This document shows, piece by piece, positions 15,936-25,062 of a DNA stretch of 34,309 nucleotides. Position 1 is the stretch's first letter; each line of letters opens with the position of its first letter. The stretch is taken from contig DYOU01000014.1 of assembly GCA_020720365.1 (NCBI GenBank), positions 1-34,309 of the forward strand, given 5' to 3'. Both the position numbers and the translations under genes were made by a program. The DNA is from Candidatus Elulimicrobium sp. Its GTDB lineage: Bacteria > Omnitrophota > Gorgyraeia > Zapsychrales > Fredricksoniimonadaceae. The notes beneath the pieces were generated by a model. That model was not told the origin of the DNA, did no database searches, and worked only from the letters and a program-made list of their open reading frames with translations.

Positions 15936-17012
15936 TTAAGCCAGATCCCTGGAATCTTCTTCTGCTTTCAGAAGAGCATCGATCAAATCATCCAAAGCAC
16001 CTTCCATCACCGCGGGAAGCTGATGTGTTGTAAACCCGATACGATGATCCGTCACTCGATGATCAGGAAAATTATACGTCCGGATCTTTTCTGAACGATC
16101 ACCCGAACCAACCTGAGCCTTGCGTGCCGCCGCTTCTTTCTGTTCTTTTTCCTGCTGCATCAGATCCAGCAAACGAGCACGAAGGACTCGCATTCCCTTA
16201 ATCTTATTTTTTAACTGTGAACGTTCATCTTGACACGTCACGACCGTATTTGTGGGAAGATGTGTAATACGAACCGCTGAATCGGCTGTATTAACTCCCT
16301 GCCCGCCAGGGCCCGAAGCACGATAAACATCGATCTTGAGATCCTTGACATCAATGAACAAATCTACTTCTTCAGGTTCCGAAAGCACGGCAACGGTGGC
16401 CGCTGATGTATGAATACGGCCCGAAGCCTCTGTTGCGGGAACCCTCTGAACCCGATGAGTTCCGCTCTCCCTTTTCAATCTCTGCCAAACTTTCTTCCCT
16501 GAAACGCTAAAAATGACTTCCTTTACGCCGCCATTCTCTGATTCACTAAAAGCGATCGATTCAACCTTCCATTTCCGGGAGGCTGCATACCTGTTGTACA
16601 TCCGGAAAAGGTCATTCGCGAAAAGACTGGCCTCAAGCCCCCCCGTTCCGGCACGAATTTCCATAATAACATTCCGGTCATTCTCTTTACTCTCAGGATT
16701 AAAGAACTCATTAATACGAGACTCAATTTCCAGCATTCTTTGATCAAGATCAACCCGTTCAAGCTCTGCCATTTGGCGAAGATCCGGATCTTTTTCAACC
16801 TCAAGAATATGACGCACCTCTTCTATCTGAGAAATAAGCTTCTCATAATGGAGATGATCTTCAATGACGGGCGATAGATCGGAAAACTCTTTGGCAAGCT
16901 TCTGGTAGGCATTCTGATCGGCAATAACATGAACATCGGCCAGCTTCTCTTGAAGCTCGGTGAGGCGTTTTTTCGCCTCACCGAGTTTACGCAGATTACT
17001 TGCCTTTAGCAT
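15936..17012 (-). CDS. prfA: Peptide chain release factor 1
   Basis: Recognises UAA and UAG stop codons and triggers peptidyl-tRNA hydrolysis. 358 aa from the ATG at 17012 (E. coli RF1 is 360). The anticodon-like PAT tripeptide in [14 protein letters not shown] marks RF1 rather than RF2, and the GGQ motif in [14 protein letters not shown] is intact. The ORF-track start (17153) reads through rpmE in another frame and adds 47 unrelated residues. The ATG at 17012 overlaps the rpmE end by 17 nt, so initiation is probably coupled. Confidence 0.95.
   Translation of the reverse strand: MLKASNLRKLGEAKKRLTELQEKLADVHVIADQNAYQKLAKEFSDLSPVIEDHLHYEKLISQIEEVRHILEVEKDPDLRQMAELERVDLDQRMLEIESRINEFFNPESKENDRNVIMEIRAGTGGLEASLFANDLFRMYNRYAASRKWKVESIAFSESENGGVKEVIFSVSGKKVWQRLKRESGTHRVQRVPATEASGRIHTSAATVAVLSEPEEVDLFIDVKDLKIDVYRASGPGGQGVNTADSAVRITHLPTNTVVTCQDERSQLKNKIKGMRVLRARLLDLMQQEKEQKEAAARKAQVGSGDRSEKIRTYNFPDHRVTDHRIGFTTHQLPAVMEGALDDLIDALLKAEEDSRDLA
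16956..16985. other. 12-bp perfect hairpin within the first codons of prfA
   Basis: CTCGGTGAGGCG (16956-16967) and CGCCTCACCGAG (16974-16985) pair perfectly around a 6-nt A/T loop. On the prfA mRNA it covers about codons 10-19, starting 26 nt after the ATG and 10 nt after the rpmE stop. There is no U-run, so it is not a terminator in the prfA direction. Confidence 0.7.
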
Positions 17013-17199
17013 AACGCTTCTGGAAGCGTTCAATACGACCCGTTGTATCCAGGATCTTTTTGTCACCCGTAAAGAACGGATGGCAACTGGAACAGATCTC
17101 CACACGCATATTCTTTTTTGTCGCACGCGTATGAAATACTTTACCGCAGGCACAGGTAATGATTGTTTCCGTATTCTCAGGGTGTATCGCGGCTTTCAT
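16996..17199 (-). CDS. rpmE: 50S ribosomal protein bL31, zinc-binding form
   Basis: Large-subunit protein of 67 aa, [20 protein letters not shown] onward. The four zinc-binding cysteine positions (CACGK and [12 protein letters not shown]) show the C+ form expressed under zinc sufficiency. The ATG at 17199 is preceded by GAGGAG with 7-nt spacing, so the ORF-track start at 17226 is rejected. It has its own promoter at the end of rho and about 63 nt of leader. L31 next to rho and prfA is a frequent bacterial arrangement. Confidence 0.95.
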   Translation of the reverse strand: MKAAIHPENTETIITCACGKVFHTRATKKNMRVEICSSCHPFFTGDKKILDTTGRIERFQKRYAKGK

Positions 17200-17268
17200 T
17201 ATGTTACTCCTCTTTGATTTTTCCAAAATTTGAATATCTGATTATTTTTACCTTGATTGAAGCGTTAA

Positions 17269-17297
17269 ATTATACATTATCTATTCATATTTTGCAA
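17269..17297 (-). promoter_or_regulatory. Promoter for rpmE-prfA-prmC-murA-trp
   Basis: Minus strand: TTGCAA (17297-17292, 4 of 6), 17 bp, then a perfect TATAAT (17274-17269). It overlaps the last codons of rho, so rpmE and the following genes can be transcribed independently of rho. Confidence 0.6.
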
Positions 17298-18644
17298 GAA
17301 CTCAACATTGTTCTTGGATTGAGACATCTTTTCGATCAAAAGTTCCATTGCTTCCGCGGAGTTCAGGTCATTGAACGCCTTGCGCAAAAGCCAAACACGC
17401 TGCAGCGTATCTTTCTCCACCAAAAGCTCTTCATGACGAGTATTAGACCGTTTGATATCAATCGCTGGATAAATACGACGTTGAAATAATGAACGATCCA
17501 GCTGAAGTTCCATATTACCGGTCCCCTTAAACTCTTCAAAAATAACTTCGTCCATACGACTGCCCGTATCCACCAACGCCGTTGCAATGATCGTCAACGA
17601 CCCACCTTCTTCAATATTACGTGCGGCACCAAAGAAGCGTTTCGGCTTATGCAGAGCATTGGAATCCACTCCTCCGGAAAGGATTTTGCCAGAATGCGGC
17701 ACAACGGTATTATAAGCTCGCGCCAGACGCGTGATGGAATCCAACAAAATAACAACATCGCGCTTATGCTCCACCAGCCTTTTGGCTTTCTCAATAACGA
17801 TCTCCGCTACCTGAACATGACGCTCAGCAGGTTCATCAAACGTTGATGAAACAACTTCCGCTTTCACGGAACGTTGCATATCCGTGACTTCCTCCGGACG
17901 TTCATCGATCAAAAGAACGATCATCACAACTTCCGGATGATTAAGAGTGATCGCATTCGCTACTTTCTGTAAAAGAACCGTCTTACCGCTATAAGGTGGT
18001 GCAACAAAAAGAGCCCTTTGCCCTTTGCCGATAGGCGCCAGCAGATCAAGCACACGCGTTGAAACCTCATTAGGGGTTGTTTCAAGCTTGAGGCGTTGAT
18101 TCGGATATAATGGTGTCAGATTATCAAAAAGGATCTTCTCCTTACACTTTTCAGGATTCTCAAAATTCACTGCTTCAACTTTCAACAAAGCAAAATATTT
18201 CTCACCTTCCTTGGGCGGACGGATCTGACCGCTCACCGTATCTCCAGTTTTAAGGTCAAAACGCCGGATCTGCGAGGGCGAAATATAGATATCGTCGGGG
18301 CACGGCAGATAATTATATTTATAACTTCTCAAGAAACCAAAACCCTCGGTCAATATTTCAAGAACTCCGGATCCGAACATCAATCCTTCTTTCTCTGCCT
18401 GGGCTTGAAGGATCTTGAAAATAAGGTCATACTTTCTGAGCGCACTGACACCCTCAACATTAAGGTCCTGCGCGATCTTGGAAAGATCCGCCATTTTCAT
18501 TTCTTTAAGAACCTCAATATTCAGGCTCTTCCCATTCGTGTTCCCAATCGGAGCTAACACAGGAGCGGCCGCCGCAACAGCAGTCCCATTCTCCATAGCC
18601 TCTTCATTTAACTGAGCTTTTGCCGCATTCTTTTCCCTGGTCAT
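17277..18644 (-). CDS. rho: Transcription termination factor Rho
   Basis: Hexameric RNA-dependent ATPase that ends transcripts. 455 aa. Domains in order: an acidic/Ala-rich N-terminal extension of about 35 residues, the Rho N-terminal helical domain ([17 protein letters not shown]), a cold-shock-like RNA-binding domain ([15 protein letters not shown], with [15 protein letters not shown]), and the RecA-like ATPase with Walker [25 protein letters not shown] and the Q-loop segment [21 protein letters not shown]. The usual PPKAGKT reads PPYSGKT. Strong Shine-Dalgarno AGGAGAGG before the ATG at 18644. Confidence 0.96.
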   Translation of the reverse strand: MTREKNAAKAQLNEEAMENGTAVAAAAPVLAPIGNTNGKSLNIEVLKEMKMADLSKIAQDLNVEGVSALRKYDLIFKILQAQAEKEGLMFGSGVLEILTEGFGFLRSYKYNYLPCPDDIYISPSQIRRFDLKTGDTVSGQIRPPKEGEKYFALLKVEAVNFENPEKCKEKILFDNLTPLYPNQRLKLETTPNEVSTRVLDLLAPIGKGQRALFVAPPYSGKTVLLQKVANAITLNHPEVVMIVLLIDERPEEVTDMQRSVKAEVVSSTFDEPAERHVQVAEIVIEKAKRLVEHKRDVVILLDSITRLARAYNTVVPHSGKILSGGVDSNALHKPKRFFGAARNIEEGGSLTIIATALVDTGSRMDEVIFEEFKGTGNMELQLDRSLFQRRIYPAIDIKRSNTRHEELLVEKDTLQRVWLLRKAFNDLNSAEAMELLIEKMSQSKNNVEFLQNMNR

Positions 18645-18670
18645 AATCCTCTCCTATTTAAACTCACTTT

Positions 18671-19264
18671 TTAAATACCTTTTGTTTTCAAATCTTCAAC
18701 TATCCTTTGAACCTGTCTATCTGTATCGGACTGCCTGCCGCTATTATCAACGACATAATCCGCGTATTTGAGTTTCTCCTTCAAGGGCATTTGAACCCTC
18801 ATCCGTTTAATCGCCTGACCAGCACTGATCCCGGAACGTTTCAAGACACGGGCTAATTGCTGAGGTTTCCCTGCCTTCACAACAACCACGAGATCTACAA
18901 GGTCCTGCCACCCTGACTCAATCAGCAACGGCACATCCAGGATCAGCAAAGGATGCTTCTTGTTCAAACGGACAAACCGTTCCGCAGCCCGCCGCACTAG
19001 CGGATGAACTATATCCGTTAAACGCTTCATCTTGACCGGATCATTAAAAACAACCCGTGCCAGCCTGGCACGATCAATGCCTTCAAATCTCCCCACTCCG
19101 ACATCAAACGCCTTAATAATTTCCCGGACAGCCCGTCCTTTCCCGTTAAACAATTCATGGACCGTCTGATCTGCGTCAAATACCACGGCCCCGCGTTTAC
19201 TGAACATCCCCGCTACCAAAGTCTTGCCGGAACCAAAACTTCCCGTCACACCTATGATCGACAC
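18671..19264 (-). CDS. coaE: Dephospho-CoA kinase
   Basis: Last step of coenzyme A synthesis: phosphorylates the ribose 3'-OH of dephospho-CoA. 197 aa. P-loop GVTGSFGSGKT (5-15), DADQTVHELF, the IVHPLVRRAA segment and the VLDVPLLIESG lid region are visible. GTG start at 19264, overlapping glgA by 13 nt. It shares the polA-glgA-coaE transcript. Confidence 0.94.
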   Translation of the reverse strand: MSIIGVTGSFGSGKTLVAGMFSKRGAVVFDADQTVHELFNGKGRAVREIIKAFDVGVGRFEGIDRARLARVVFNDPVKMKRLTDIVHPLVRRAAERFVRLNKKHPLLILDVPLLIESGWQDLVDLVVVVKAGKPQQLARVLKRSGISAGQAIKRMRVQMPLKEKLKYADYVVDNSGRQSDTDRQVQRIVEDLKTKGI

Positions 19265-20646
19265 TGCTCGTAGACCTCAATATAATGTTTAGCCGACTCT
19301 TTCCATGTAAACCGATACGCCATGGCGTGAACGATCAACTCGGAAAACTTTTCTTTCTTGGAATACGCACCTACTGCCCGGTCTACTGCTTCCAACAGCC
19401 CTGATACACTATAAGAAGAAAGCACAAAACCATTCCCCTGTTTTCTATGCGATGAAACATCCGCCACCGTATCGATCAAGCCTCCAACAGCAGAAACAAT
19501 AGGAATTGTCCCATAACGTAAAGCGATCATCTGCGCTAACCCACAAGGTTCATAGACTGAAGGCATCAGGAAAAAATCCGCTCCCGCATAAATCTGATGT
19601 GAAATATCTTCATTATCCTTAACTAACGCTGAAAACTGGTGCGGATAACGCCTTGACAGATGTTTTAATAACTTCTGATATTTGTCATCTCCTACCCCAA
19701 GAAAGACCATCTGGATCGGCCTCTGCATTAACCCCTCAATCGAGCTCTCAATCAAGTCGATCCCTTTTTGATAACACAAACGACCTACAAAACCAAAAAC
19801 CGGGATATCCGATATTTGAGGTAACCCAAAAATCTTCTGCAATTTTTCTTTATGGATCTTCTTGGCTAAACGATCCTGCGATGAATAAGGAGGATCAATA
19901 TGCTCATCTTGCTCTGGATCCCAAATCCGATAATCCAACCCATTCAATATCCCCGCTAAGCAGGATCTTTTTGTCTGTAAAACCCCCTCCAGACCACATC
20001 CCCACTCTTTTGTCTGAATTTCCCTGGCGTACTGAGGACTCACGGTCGTTACATAATCACTGAAAACAATACCGGCTTTCATTAAATTAACCTTATCGTA
20101 AAACTCCAGCTGATGATCGTTAAACAACTTGATATCCACGCCAAGCTTGGGGTACGCTTCCATCGAAAAGAGCCCCTGATAAGCCAGATTATGTACCGTA
20201 AAAACTGTTTTTGTCCGTATAAAGAAAGGATCATTCGCTAAAGGGTCCTTCAAAAGAACCGGAATAAGGCCCGTCTGCCAGTCATGACAATGGATAATAT
20301 CCACCGGATCTCCGATATCTTTAAGCAACTGCAATGCTTCACGGCAAAAAAATGTAAATCGATCCAAATTATCCGGATAATCTTTCGCACTATCCCCATA
20401 CAATTGGGGACGATCAAAAAAGTCTTTATTCTCAATAAAAAAAACTTTTATACCCCGTCCCATCGTCGATAAAGAAGCCCGATCATTAAAAAAAGCCTTA
20501 TTCCCGACAACACGATAATGGGGCATGATAATCATCAACTCATGACCCAAGGCTTCCAATTCAAGAGGTAAAGTACCGCACACATCCGCTAATCCGCCGG
20601 TCTTAGCAAAAGAAACAATTTCAGAAGCAATAAAGACAATCCTCAT
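19252..20646 (-). CDS. glgA: Glycogen synthase (ADP-glucose type, GT5)
   Basis: Elongates alpha-1,4-glucan from a nucleotide-sugar donor, usually ADP-glucose. 464 aa from the ATG at 20646 (ATGA overlap with polA; the ORF-track start 21 nt upstream adds residues not found in the family). The N-terminal SEIVSFAKTGGLADV holds the sugar-nucleotide KxGGL motif, HCHDWQTGLIPV and FTVHNLAYQG are present, and the C-terminal PSVYEPCGLAQMIALRYGTIP carries the catalytic E-x7-E-type region followed by VSAVGGLIDTV. No glgB, glgC or glgP is in the window. Confidence 0.94.
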   Translation of the reverse strand: MRIVFIASEIVSFAKTGGLADVCGTLPLELEALGHELMIIMPHYRVVGNKAFFNDRASLSTMGRGIKVFFIENKDFFDRPQLYGDSAKDYPDNLDRFTFFCREALQLLKDIGDPVDIIHCHDWQTGLIPVLLKDPLANDPFFIRTKTVFTVHNLAYQGLFSMEAYPKLGVDIKLFNDHQLEFYDKVNLMKAGIVFSDYVTTVSPQYAREIQTKEWGCGLEGVLQTKRSCLAGILNGLDYRIWDPEQDEHIDPPYSSQDRLAKKIHKEKLQKIFGLPQISDIPVFGFVGRLCYQKGIDLIESSIEGLMQRPIQMVFLGVGDDKYQKLLKHLSRRYPHQFSALVKDNEDISHQIYAGADFFLMPSVYEPCGLAQMIALRYGTIPIVSAVGGLIDTVADVSSHRKQGNGFVLSSYSVSGLLEAVDRAVGAYSKKEKFSELIVHAMAYRFTWKESAKHYIEVYEQCRS

Positions 20647-23219
20647 ATCTTTTTCATCTCTGACCAATTCATTCCATATTTAACCGTTACATCGATCGGG
20701 ACAGAAAGCTTCACCGCCGTTTCCATAACAAGCCTTACAATACCAGAAAATTCTTGAATATCCTTCTTAGGCACGTTAAAAACCAATTCATCATGTACCG
20801 TAATGATCATTCGGCTGTCAAAGTTCCGACGGCTTATCTCATCAGCCATGCGAATCATGGCAATTTTGATAATATCCGCCGCCGTCCCTTGAACCGGCGT
20901 ATTGACAGCCTGCCGTTCGGCAAACTGACGAATAGCCTGATTCCGGCTATTAATTTCAGGAAGATACCTGCGTCTGTGAAAAAGAGTCTCCACATACCCC
21001 TGCGCATGAGCCTTCTCAATTTCCCGGTCCATAAACGCTTTTATCCCCGGATACCGCATAAAATACCGCTCAATAAACCCCTTCGCTTCTTTAGGGGAAA
21101 CTCCCAGGTCTTTCGCCAATCCAAAGGCACTCATACCATAAATAATGCCAAAATTGATCCTTTTCGCACTATAACGCATATCCGATGTCACATCTTTCTG
21201 TTCAACATCAAAAATCAATGCCGCCGTGAACGTGTGAATATCCTCACCCTTCAGGAATGCCTTTTTTAAATCCTGATCATCGGCCAAGTGCGCCAGCACC
21301 CGAAGTTCGATCTGGGAATAATCCGCCGACATCAAATAGCTCTCTTGACCGGAAGGAATAAACGCCCGGCGGATCATTCGCCCTTCCTCCGTGCGAATAG
21401 GAATATTCTGCAAATTCGGATGGCTCGAACTTAAACGGCCTGTTTCAGTACCTGCCTGATTGAACGAACAGTGTATTCGCCCCGTTAACGGGTCAACCAT
21501 TTTAGGCAAAGCATCAATATATGTTGATTTTAACTTCGCTAATTGACGATACTCAAGAATAAGCGCAGGAAGCTCATGTTGCGAGGCCAGGCGAGTCAGG
21601 ACTTCTTCATCCGTCGAAAACCCTGTCTTGGTTTTTTTGCTTCCCGACAACTTCAATTTCTCAAAAAGAATAACCCCCAATTGCTTCGAAGAATTACAAT
21701 TAAACTCTTCTCCTGCCAACACATAGAGCTTTTGAGTCATCGCACCGATCTTTTCTTCACTATCTCGGCTTAACCGCGCTAACAGCTCAACATCAAGACC
21801 AACGCCCTCTTTCTCCATTTGCAATAAAACCCCGCTCAATGGATATTCCATATCACTATAAAGATCCCAAAGGCCGCGGTCTTTAAGCATATTCACTAAC
21901 GGTTTATAAAGCGCTAACACAACCTCTGCCTCTTTTGCTAAAGAAACATCCTCATTCATCGGCCTCTTCAAAATACTCCACGCCAAAGCTTCCAGGGAAT
22001 GAGCGGACTGACCGGAACTCATCAAATATCCTGCTAAAAGAACATCGAAGATAGTCCCCTTGATCTTAATACCCGCCTGAGCTAAAAATCGACGGGAAAC
22101 TTTGGAGTCATACATGACTTTAATAACATCGTCAGATTCCAAAACCGCCCTCAGTGGCTCAAGCCCGCTTGACTCACTTTGAAAAGAAGCCGCTCCAACG
22201 GCGGCGGCAAACCCTCCCTTTTTATCAAAAATAAACGCAGCCTGACCTGAGCTTATAGCCTGCCTGACAAAAACAGAAACGTCGACCAAAGGCACCTCTT
22301 GTAGAAAGTCCGAATGAATGTGAGATCCCTGAGGATCGCTGAAAGACAACTGAAATTCTTCTTTTACCGGCTGTAAACCATCCAAGAGGACGCGAAACTC
22401 AAGCTGAGTGAATATTTGCTTAAGACGGTTTGTGTCGGCTCCATTCCACTGTAAATCACTCAACTGACAATCCACTGGCGTATCCATATCCAGCGTCGCT
22501 AATTCCCTGCTCAACAACGCCGCCCCGCGGCCTGCCTGGATCTTTTCTTTTAATTTTCCCTTTAACTCATCCGCATGTGACAAGAGATTATCCAGAGAAC
22601 CATACTGAACAAGCAATTTCTGTGCGGTCACTTCTCCGATCCCATCAACCCCGGGAATATTATCACTGGTGTCGCCTGCCAACGCCAGGTAATCAACCAT
22701 CTGAGATGGCGCTACACCAAATCTCTCCTTAGTATCGTCAGCATTCAACAGAGTATCCCTGCGGCTGTTATAGATGCTGATCCCCGGAGCTAAAAGCTGA
22801 TAAAGATCTTTATCATCTGATACGATAATAACCTCAACCCCACTCACGCTAAAGCGACGAGTCAGCACGGCGATTACATCATCTGCTTCATACCCCTCGA
22901 CTGCAAACTGCGGAATCCGAAACGCAGTCACGACCTCTTTAATAACCGGCATTTGAAGAAGCATATCCTCAGGCATTGCCGAACGATGTGCCTTATATTC
23001 CACGTATTTTTCTTTACGCTTTGAATAACGGCCAACATCAAAACACGCCGCGACAAAAGACGGCTGATAACGCGTAAGCAGCTTTTTTAAAATATTAACG
23101 AATCCAAAGACTGCGTTCGTAGGAGCGCCCTTTGAATTGCGCAGATCTTTAACAGCGTAAAAAGCCCTGTAACACAAGGCATGCGCGTCTATCAATATTA
23201 TTCTGGGCATCGAAGCCAT
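20643..23219 (-). CDS. polA: DNA polymerase I, 3'-5' exonuclease site degenerate
   Basis: Okazaki-fragment maturation and repair polymerase, 858 aa. The N-terminal 5'-3' flap-exonuclease domain is intact (ILIDAHALCYRAF, EGYEADDVIAVL, VSDDKDLYQLL, DNIPGVDGIGEVTAQKL). In the central proofreading domain the acidic residues are largely lost: motif I reads IFDKKGG where DxE is expected, and motif III has Glu for Asp. The C-terminal polymerase palm and fingers are complete (SADYSQIELRVLAHL, AKRINFGIIYGMSAFGL, MIITVHDELVF). So it likely polymerises without proofreading, like Taq or Bst enzymes. ATG at 23219 chosen, with AGG upstream; another ATG lies 3 codons in. Confidence 0.96.
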   Translation of the reverse strand: MASMPRIILIDAHALCYRAFYAVKDLRNSKGAPTNAVFGFVNILKKLLTRYQPSFVAACFDVGRYSKRKEKYVEYKAHRSAMPEDMLLQMPVIKEVVTAFRIPQFAVEGYEADDVIAVLTRRFSVSGVEVIIVSDDKDLYQLLAPGISIYNSRRDTLLNADDTKERFGVAPSQMVDYLALAGDTSDNIPGVDGIGEVTAQKLLVQYGSLDNLLSHADELKGKLKEKIQAGRGAALLSRELATLDMDTPVDCQLSDLQWNGADTNRLKQIFTQLEFRVLLDGLQPVKEEFQLSFSDPQGSHIHSDFLQEVPLVDVSVFVRQAISSGQAAFIFDKKGGFAAAVGAASFQSESSGLEPLRAVLESDDVIKVMYDSKVSRRFLAQAGIKIKGTIFDVLLAGYLMSSGQSAHSLEALAWSILKRPMNEDVSLAKEAEVVLALYKPLVNMLKDRGLWDLYSDMEYPLSGVLLQMEKEGVGLDVELLARLSRDSEEKIGAMTQKLYVLAGEEFNCNSSKQLGVILFEKLKLSGSKKTKTGFSTDEEVLTRLASQHELPALILEYRQLAKLKSTYIDALPKMVDPLTGRIHCSFNQAGTETGRLSSSHPNLQNIPIRTEEGRMIRRAFIPSGQESYLMSADYSQIELRVLAHLADDQDLKKAFLKGEDIHTFTAALIFDVEQKDVTSDMRYSAKRINFGIIYGMSAFGLAKDLGVSPKEAKGFIERYFMRYPGIKAFMDREIEKAHAQGYVETLFHRRRYLPEINSRNQAIRQFAERQAVNTPVQGTAADIIKIAMIRMADEISRRNFDSRMIITVHDELVFNVPKKDIQEFSGIVRLVMETAVKLSVPIDVTVKYGMNWSEMKKI

Positions 23220-23225
23220 AAAAAC

Positions 23226-24038
23226 CTAACGGGAAAAATCATTATCGAGGGCCTCAGAAACACTGCGGCTTTTACTTTCCATATGCCATTCTTTTGCCTG
23301 GACTTCCAGCAGGAACTTTTCTTTAGCGAACTGGGCACGTTTTAACGCCTGACGCGCCGCTTGACTCCTGGGATTAATCACAACAGCTGTTCCCAAGAGA
23401 TCAATCGCTTCATCAAAATTGCCAACTTCCAACATCTCCTGCCCTTTTTGATGCGCTGTTTCAAAATCCAATGCCTGATTACGCTCTGCCGTCCGTCTCA
23501 TTTTATTCTTTGCAGCAACAATACTCGAGGAAAACTCTTCTGCTTGATCCCGTATCCTGGCAGCCCCTGCCAATGGCACATGCTTATATGCCTTCATTAA
23601 TTCCTCTTGAGCTATCAATGTCCAAACATCATCTGCGCGGCCCTTATTAACCCTTTCCTGCAAATACTGAACCGCCAAAACGTACTTCCCCTGTTTAGAA
23701 TAAAGAGTACCTAAATTGTTATAGGCCGGAAGATAACGGGGATCAAGCTGTATCGCTTTCAAATAACTCGCTTCAGCTTCACTATTTTGATCAATAAATT
23801 CCTGCATCAAACCAACGTCATTGCAGATTTCCGCATTCTCGGGAAGGATCGCCAAGGCACTTTGATAAAAATAAAGCGCTTTCTTATAATTCCCCTGATT
23901 CTGATGCATAACGCCCTGCTGACGAAACTCGATCGCCGTATCCATATCAGATCCTGCGGAGGCTATGTACTGAAAAAAAACAACAATACAGAAAATCCCA
24001 ACCCAGGCCAACATGCGACCCCAATGGCTATTTCCCAT
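23226..24038 (-). CDS. Membrane-anchored TPR protein
   Basis: 270 aa from the ATG at 24038, preceded by an excellent Shine-Dalgarno (AGGGGGAG). An N-terminal hydrophobic segment (about 9-28) is a signal anchor or signal peptide without a lipobox Cys, so the rest faces the periplasm. Three tetratricopeptide repeats follow at about 35-140 (GNYKKALYFYQSALAILPEN, AEASYLKAIQLDPRYLPAYN, GKYVLAVQYLQERV) and another after a Lys/Arg-rich linker (GNFDEAIDLLGTAVVINPRS). TPRs scaffold protein contacts; no partner is apparent. It overlaps the upstream flavoprotein gene by 11 nt. Confidence 0.8.
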   Translation of the reverse strand: MGNSHWGRMLAWVGIFCIVVFFQYIASAGSDMDTAIEFRQQGVMHQNQGNYKKALYFYQSALAILPENAEICNDVGLMQEFIDQNSEAEASYLKAIQLDPRYLPAYNNLGTLYSKQGKYVLAVQYLQERVNKGRADDVWTLIAQEELMKAYKHVPLAGAARIRDQAEEFSSSIVAAKNKMRRTAERNQALDFETAHQKGQEMLEVGNFDEAIDLLGTAVVINPRSQAARQALKRAQFAKEKFLLEVQAKEWHMESKSRSVSEALDNDFSR

Positions 24039-25062
24039 CGCTCCCCCTTTCAAGTTGCGATACAATATCAATTGCAAAAATTGACTCAATCCTTTTTATA
24101 AGTTCCATTCGCTCCAATAGCCAGGGCTCTTCCACTCCAAGAATAGTTTTAGCCGCTACCTCTCCCTGACGAAGGGATAAGGCTGTTTCCATACTATAGG
24201 ACCCTAAGAATTTAGGATCTGCCAATTCCATCACCGCATCTGCCGCATACACATCAGGCCTATTGGAACGCATCGTTGTATGGACACAGATCCGATCCTG
24301 GATCAACAGGTCATCTTCAGCTAAAAAACGAAGATCAGGGGCTGCGTCCTCAACAACAAGCATCCCACAAGCCAGCACTTTCCCTGAATGAAGGCGCACC
24401 GCCTGAACCTCCCCTTCACCCAAAACATCTGTAATATTGTTATGCGGCATTATACGCAATCCACTCCCATCGATCAAAGACCTTAACATCTCATTCAAAG
24501 CACCCTCTACAACCTCCCCCTCCCCAGGAAGAATCTTTTCCTGAGATAAAACCAGGATCACTTCTTTTTCTGCTAACTTAAAAGCCAGCGCCATCTCGAT
24601 CCCCCGCAACGAGGTCGGCGCAACGACTACCGTCTCCACTTCGATCATATGCTTTAACATCTGGCGGATCGAATCCAGCCTGGAAAAGTGAAATACCCCC
24701 CGCCGGCGGGATCCCTTCACCTCAGGCAAGCGTATGTGAGGCGTGTCCGTGATCAATAAGGCATCATAATCAAGCTGCAATCGATCCGCTAAAAACAATT
24801 TACGGCGCTTCACATTAATGCGGGATAATTCTTTATCAAGGATAACTTCGACTTTATTATTCTTATAGAAATCGAACCCTGCACAAAAAACATCTTTCTC
24901 TTTATTCTTTCGGGTAACCATCCCGGGGAAAAAACTACGGTCATACGGCAATTCACCATCCGTGGAGACAAGCGTAATATCCCAATCAACGCCACCCGTA
25001 CGCATCGTACGTATCGCTGAAAAAGCTGCCGGAGATTGTCCAATAATAATTAGTTTTGGCAT
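24028..25062 (-). CDS. FAD-dependent pyridine-nucleotide-disulfide-type oxidoreductase, divergent
   Basis: 344 aa with the two-dinucleotide-binding fold of NirB / rubredoxin-reductase-like proteins. The FAD motif IIGQSPAAFSAIRTMR is at the N-terminus, followed by YDRSFFPGMV and the LDYDALLITDTP strand typical of the family. The second Rossmann motif, normally GxGxxGxE, reads APTSLRGIEMA and has lost its first two glycines. The YAAGD flavin motif reads YAADAVME, missing the glycine. No redox-active CxxC is seen. It may therefore not use NAD(P)H normally, or may be a structural or electron-transfer subunit. TGATG overlap with folD makes a folate-linked role plausible but unproven. ATG at 25062 preferred over the GTG one codon upstream. 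Confidence 0.78.
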   Translation of the reverse strand: MPKLIIIGQSPAAFSAIRTMRTGGVDWDITLVSTDGELPYDRSFFPGMVTRKNKEKDVFCAGFDFYKNNKVEVILDKELSRINVKRRKLFLADRLQLDYDALLITDTPHIRLPEVKGSRRRGVFHFSRLDSIRQMLKHMIEVETVVVAPTSLRGIEMALAFKLAEKEVILVLSQEKILPGEGEVVEGALNEMLRSLIDGSGLRIMPHNNITDVLGEGEVQAVRLHSGKVLACGMLVVEDAAPDLRFLAEDDLLIQDRICVHTTMRSNRPDVYAADAVMELADPKFLGSYSMETALSLRQGEVAAKTILGVEEPWLLERMELIKRIESIFAIDIVSQLERGSDGK

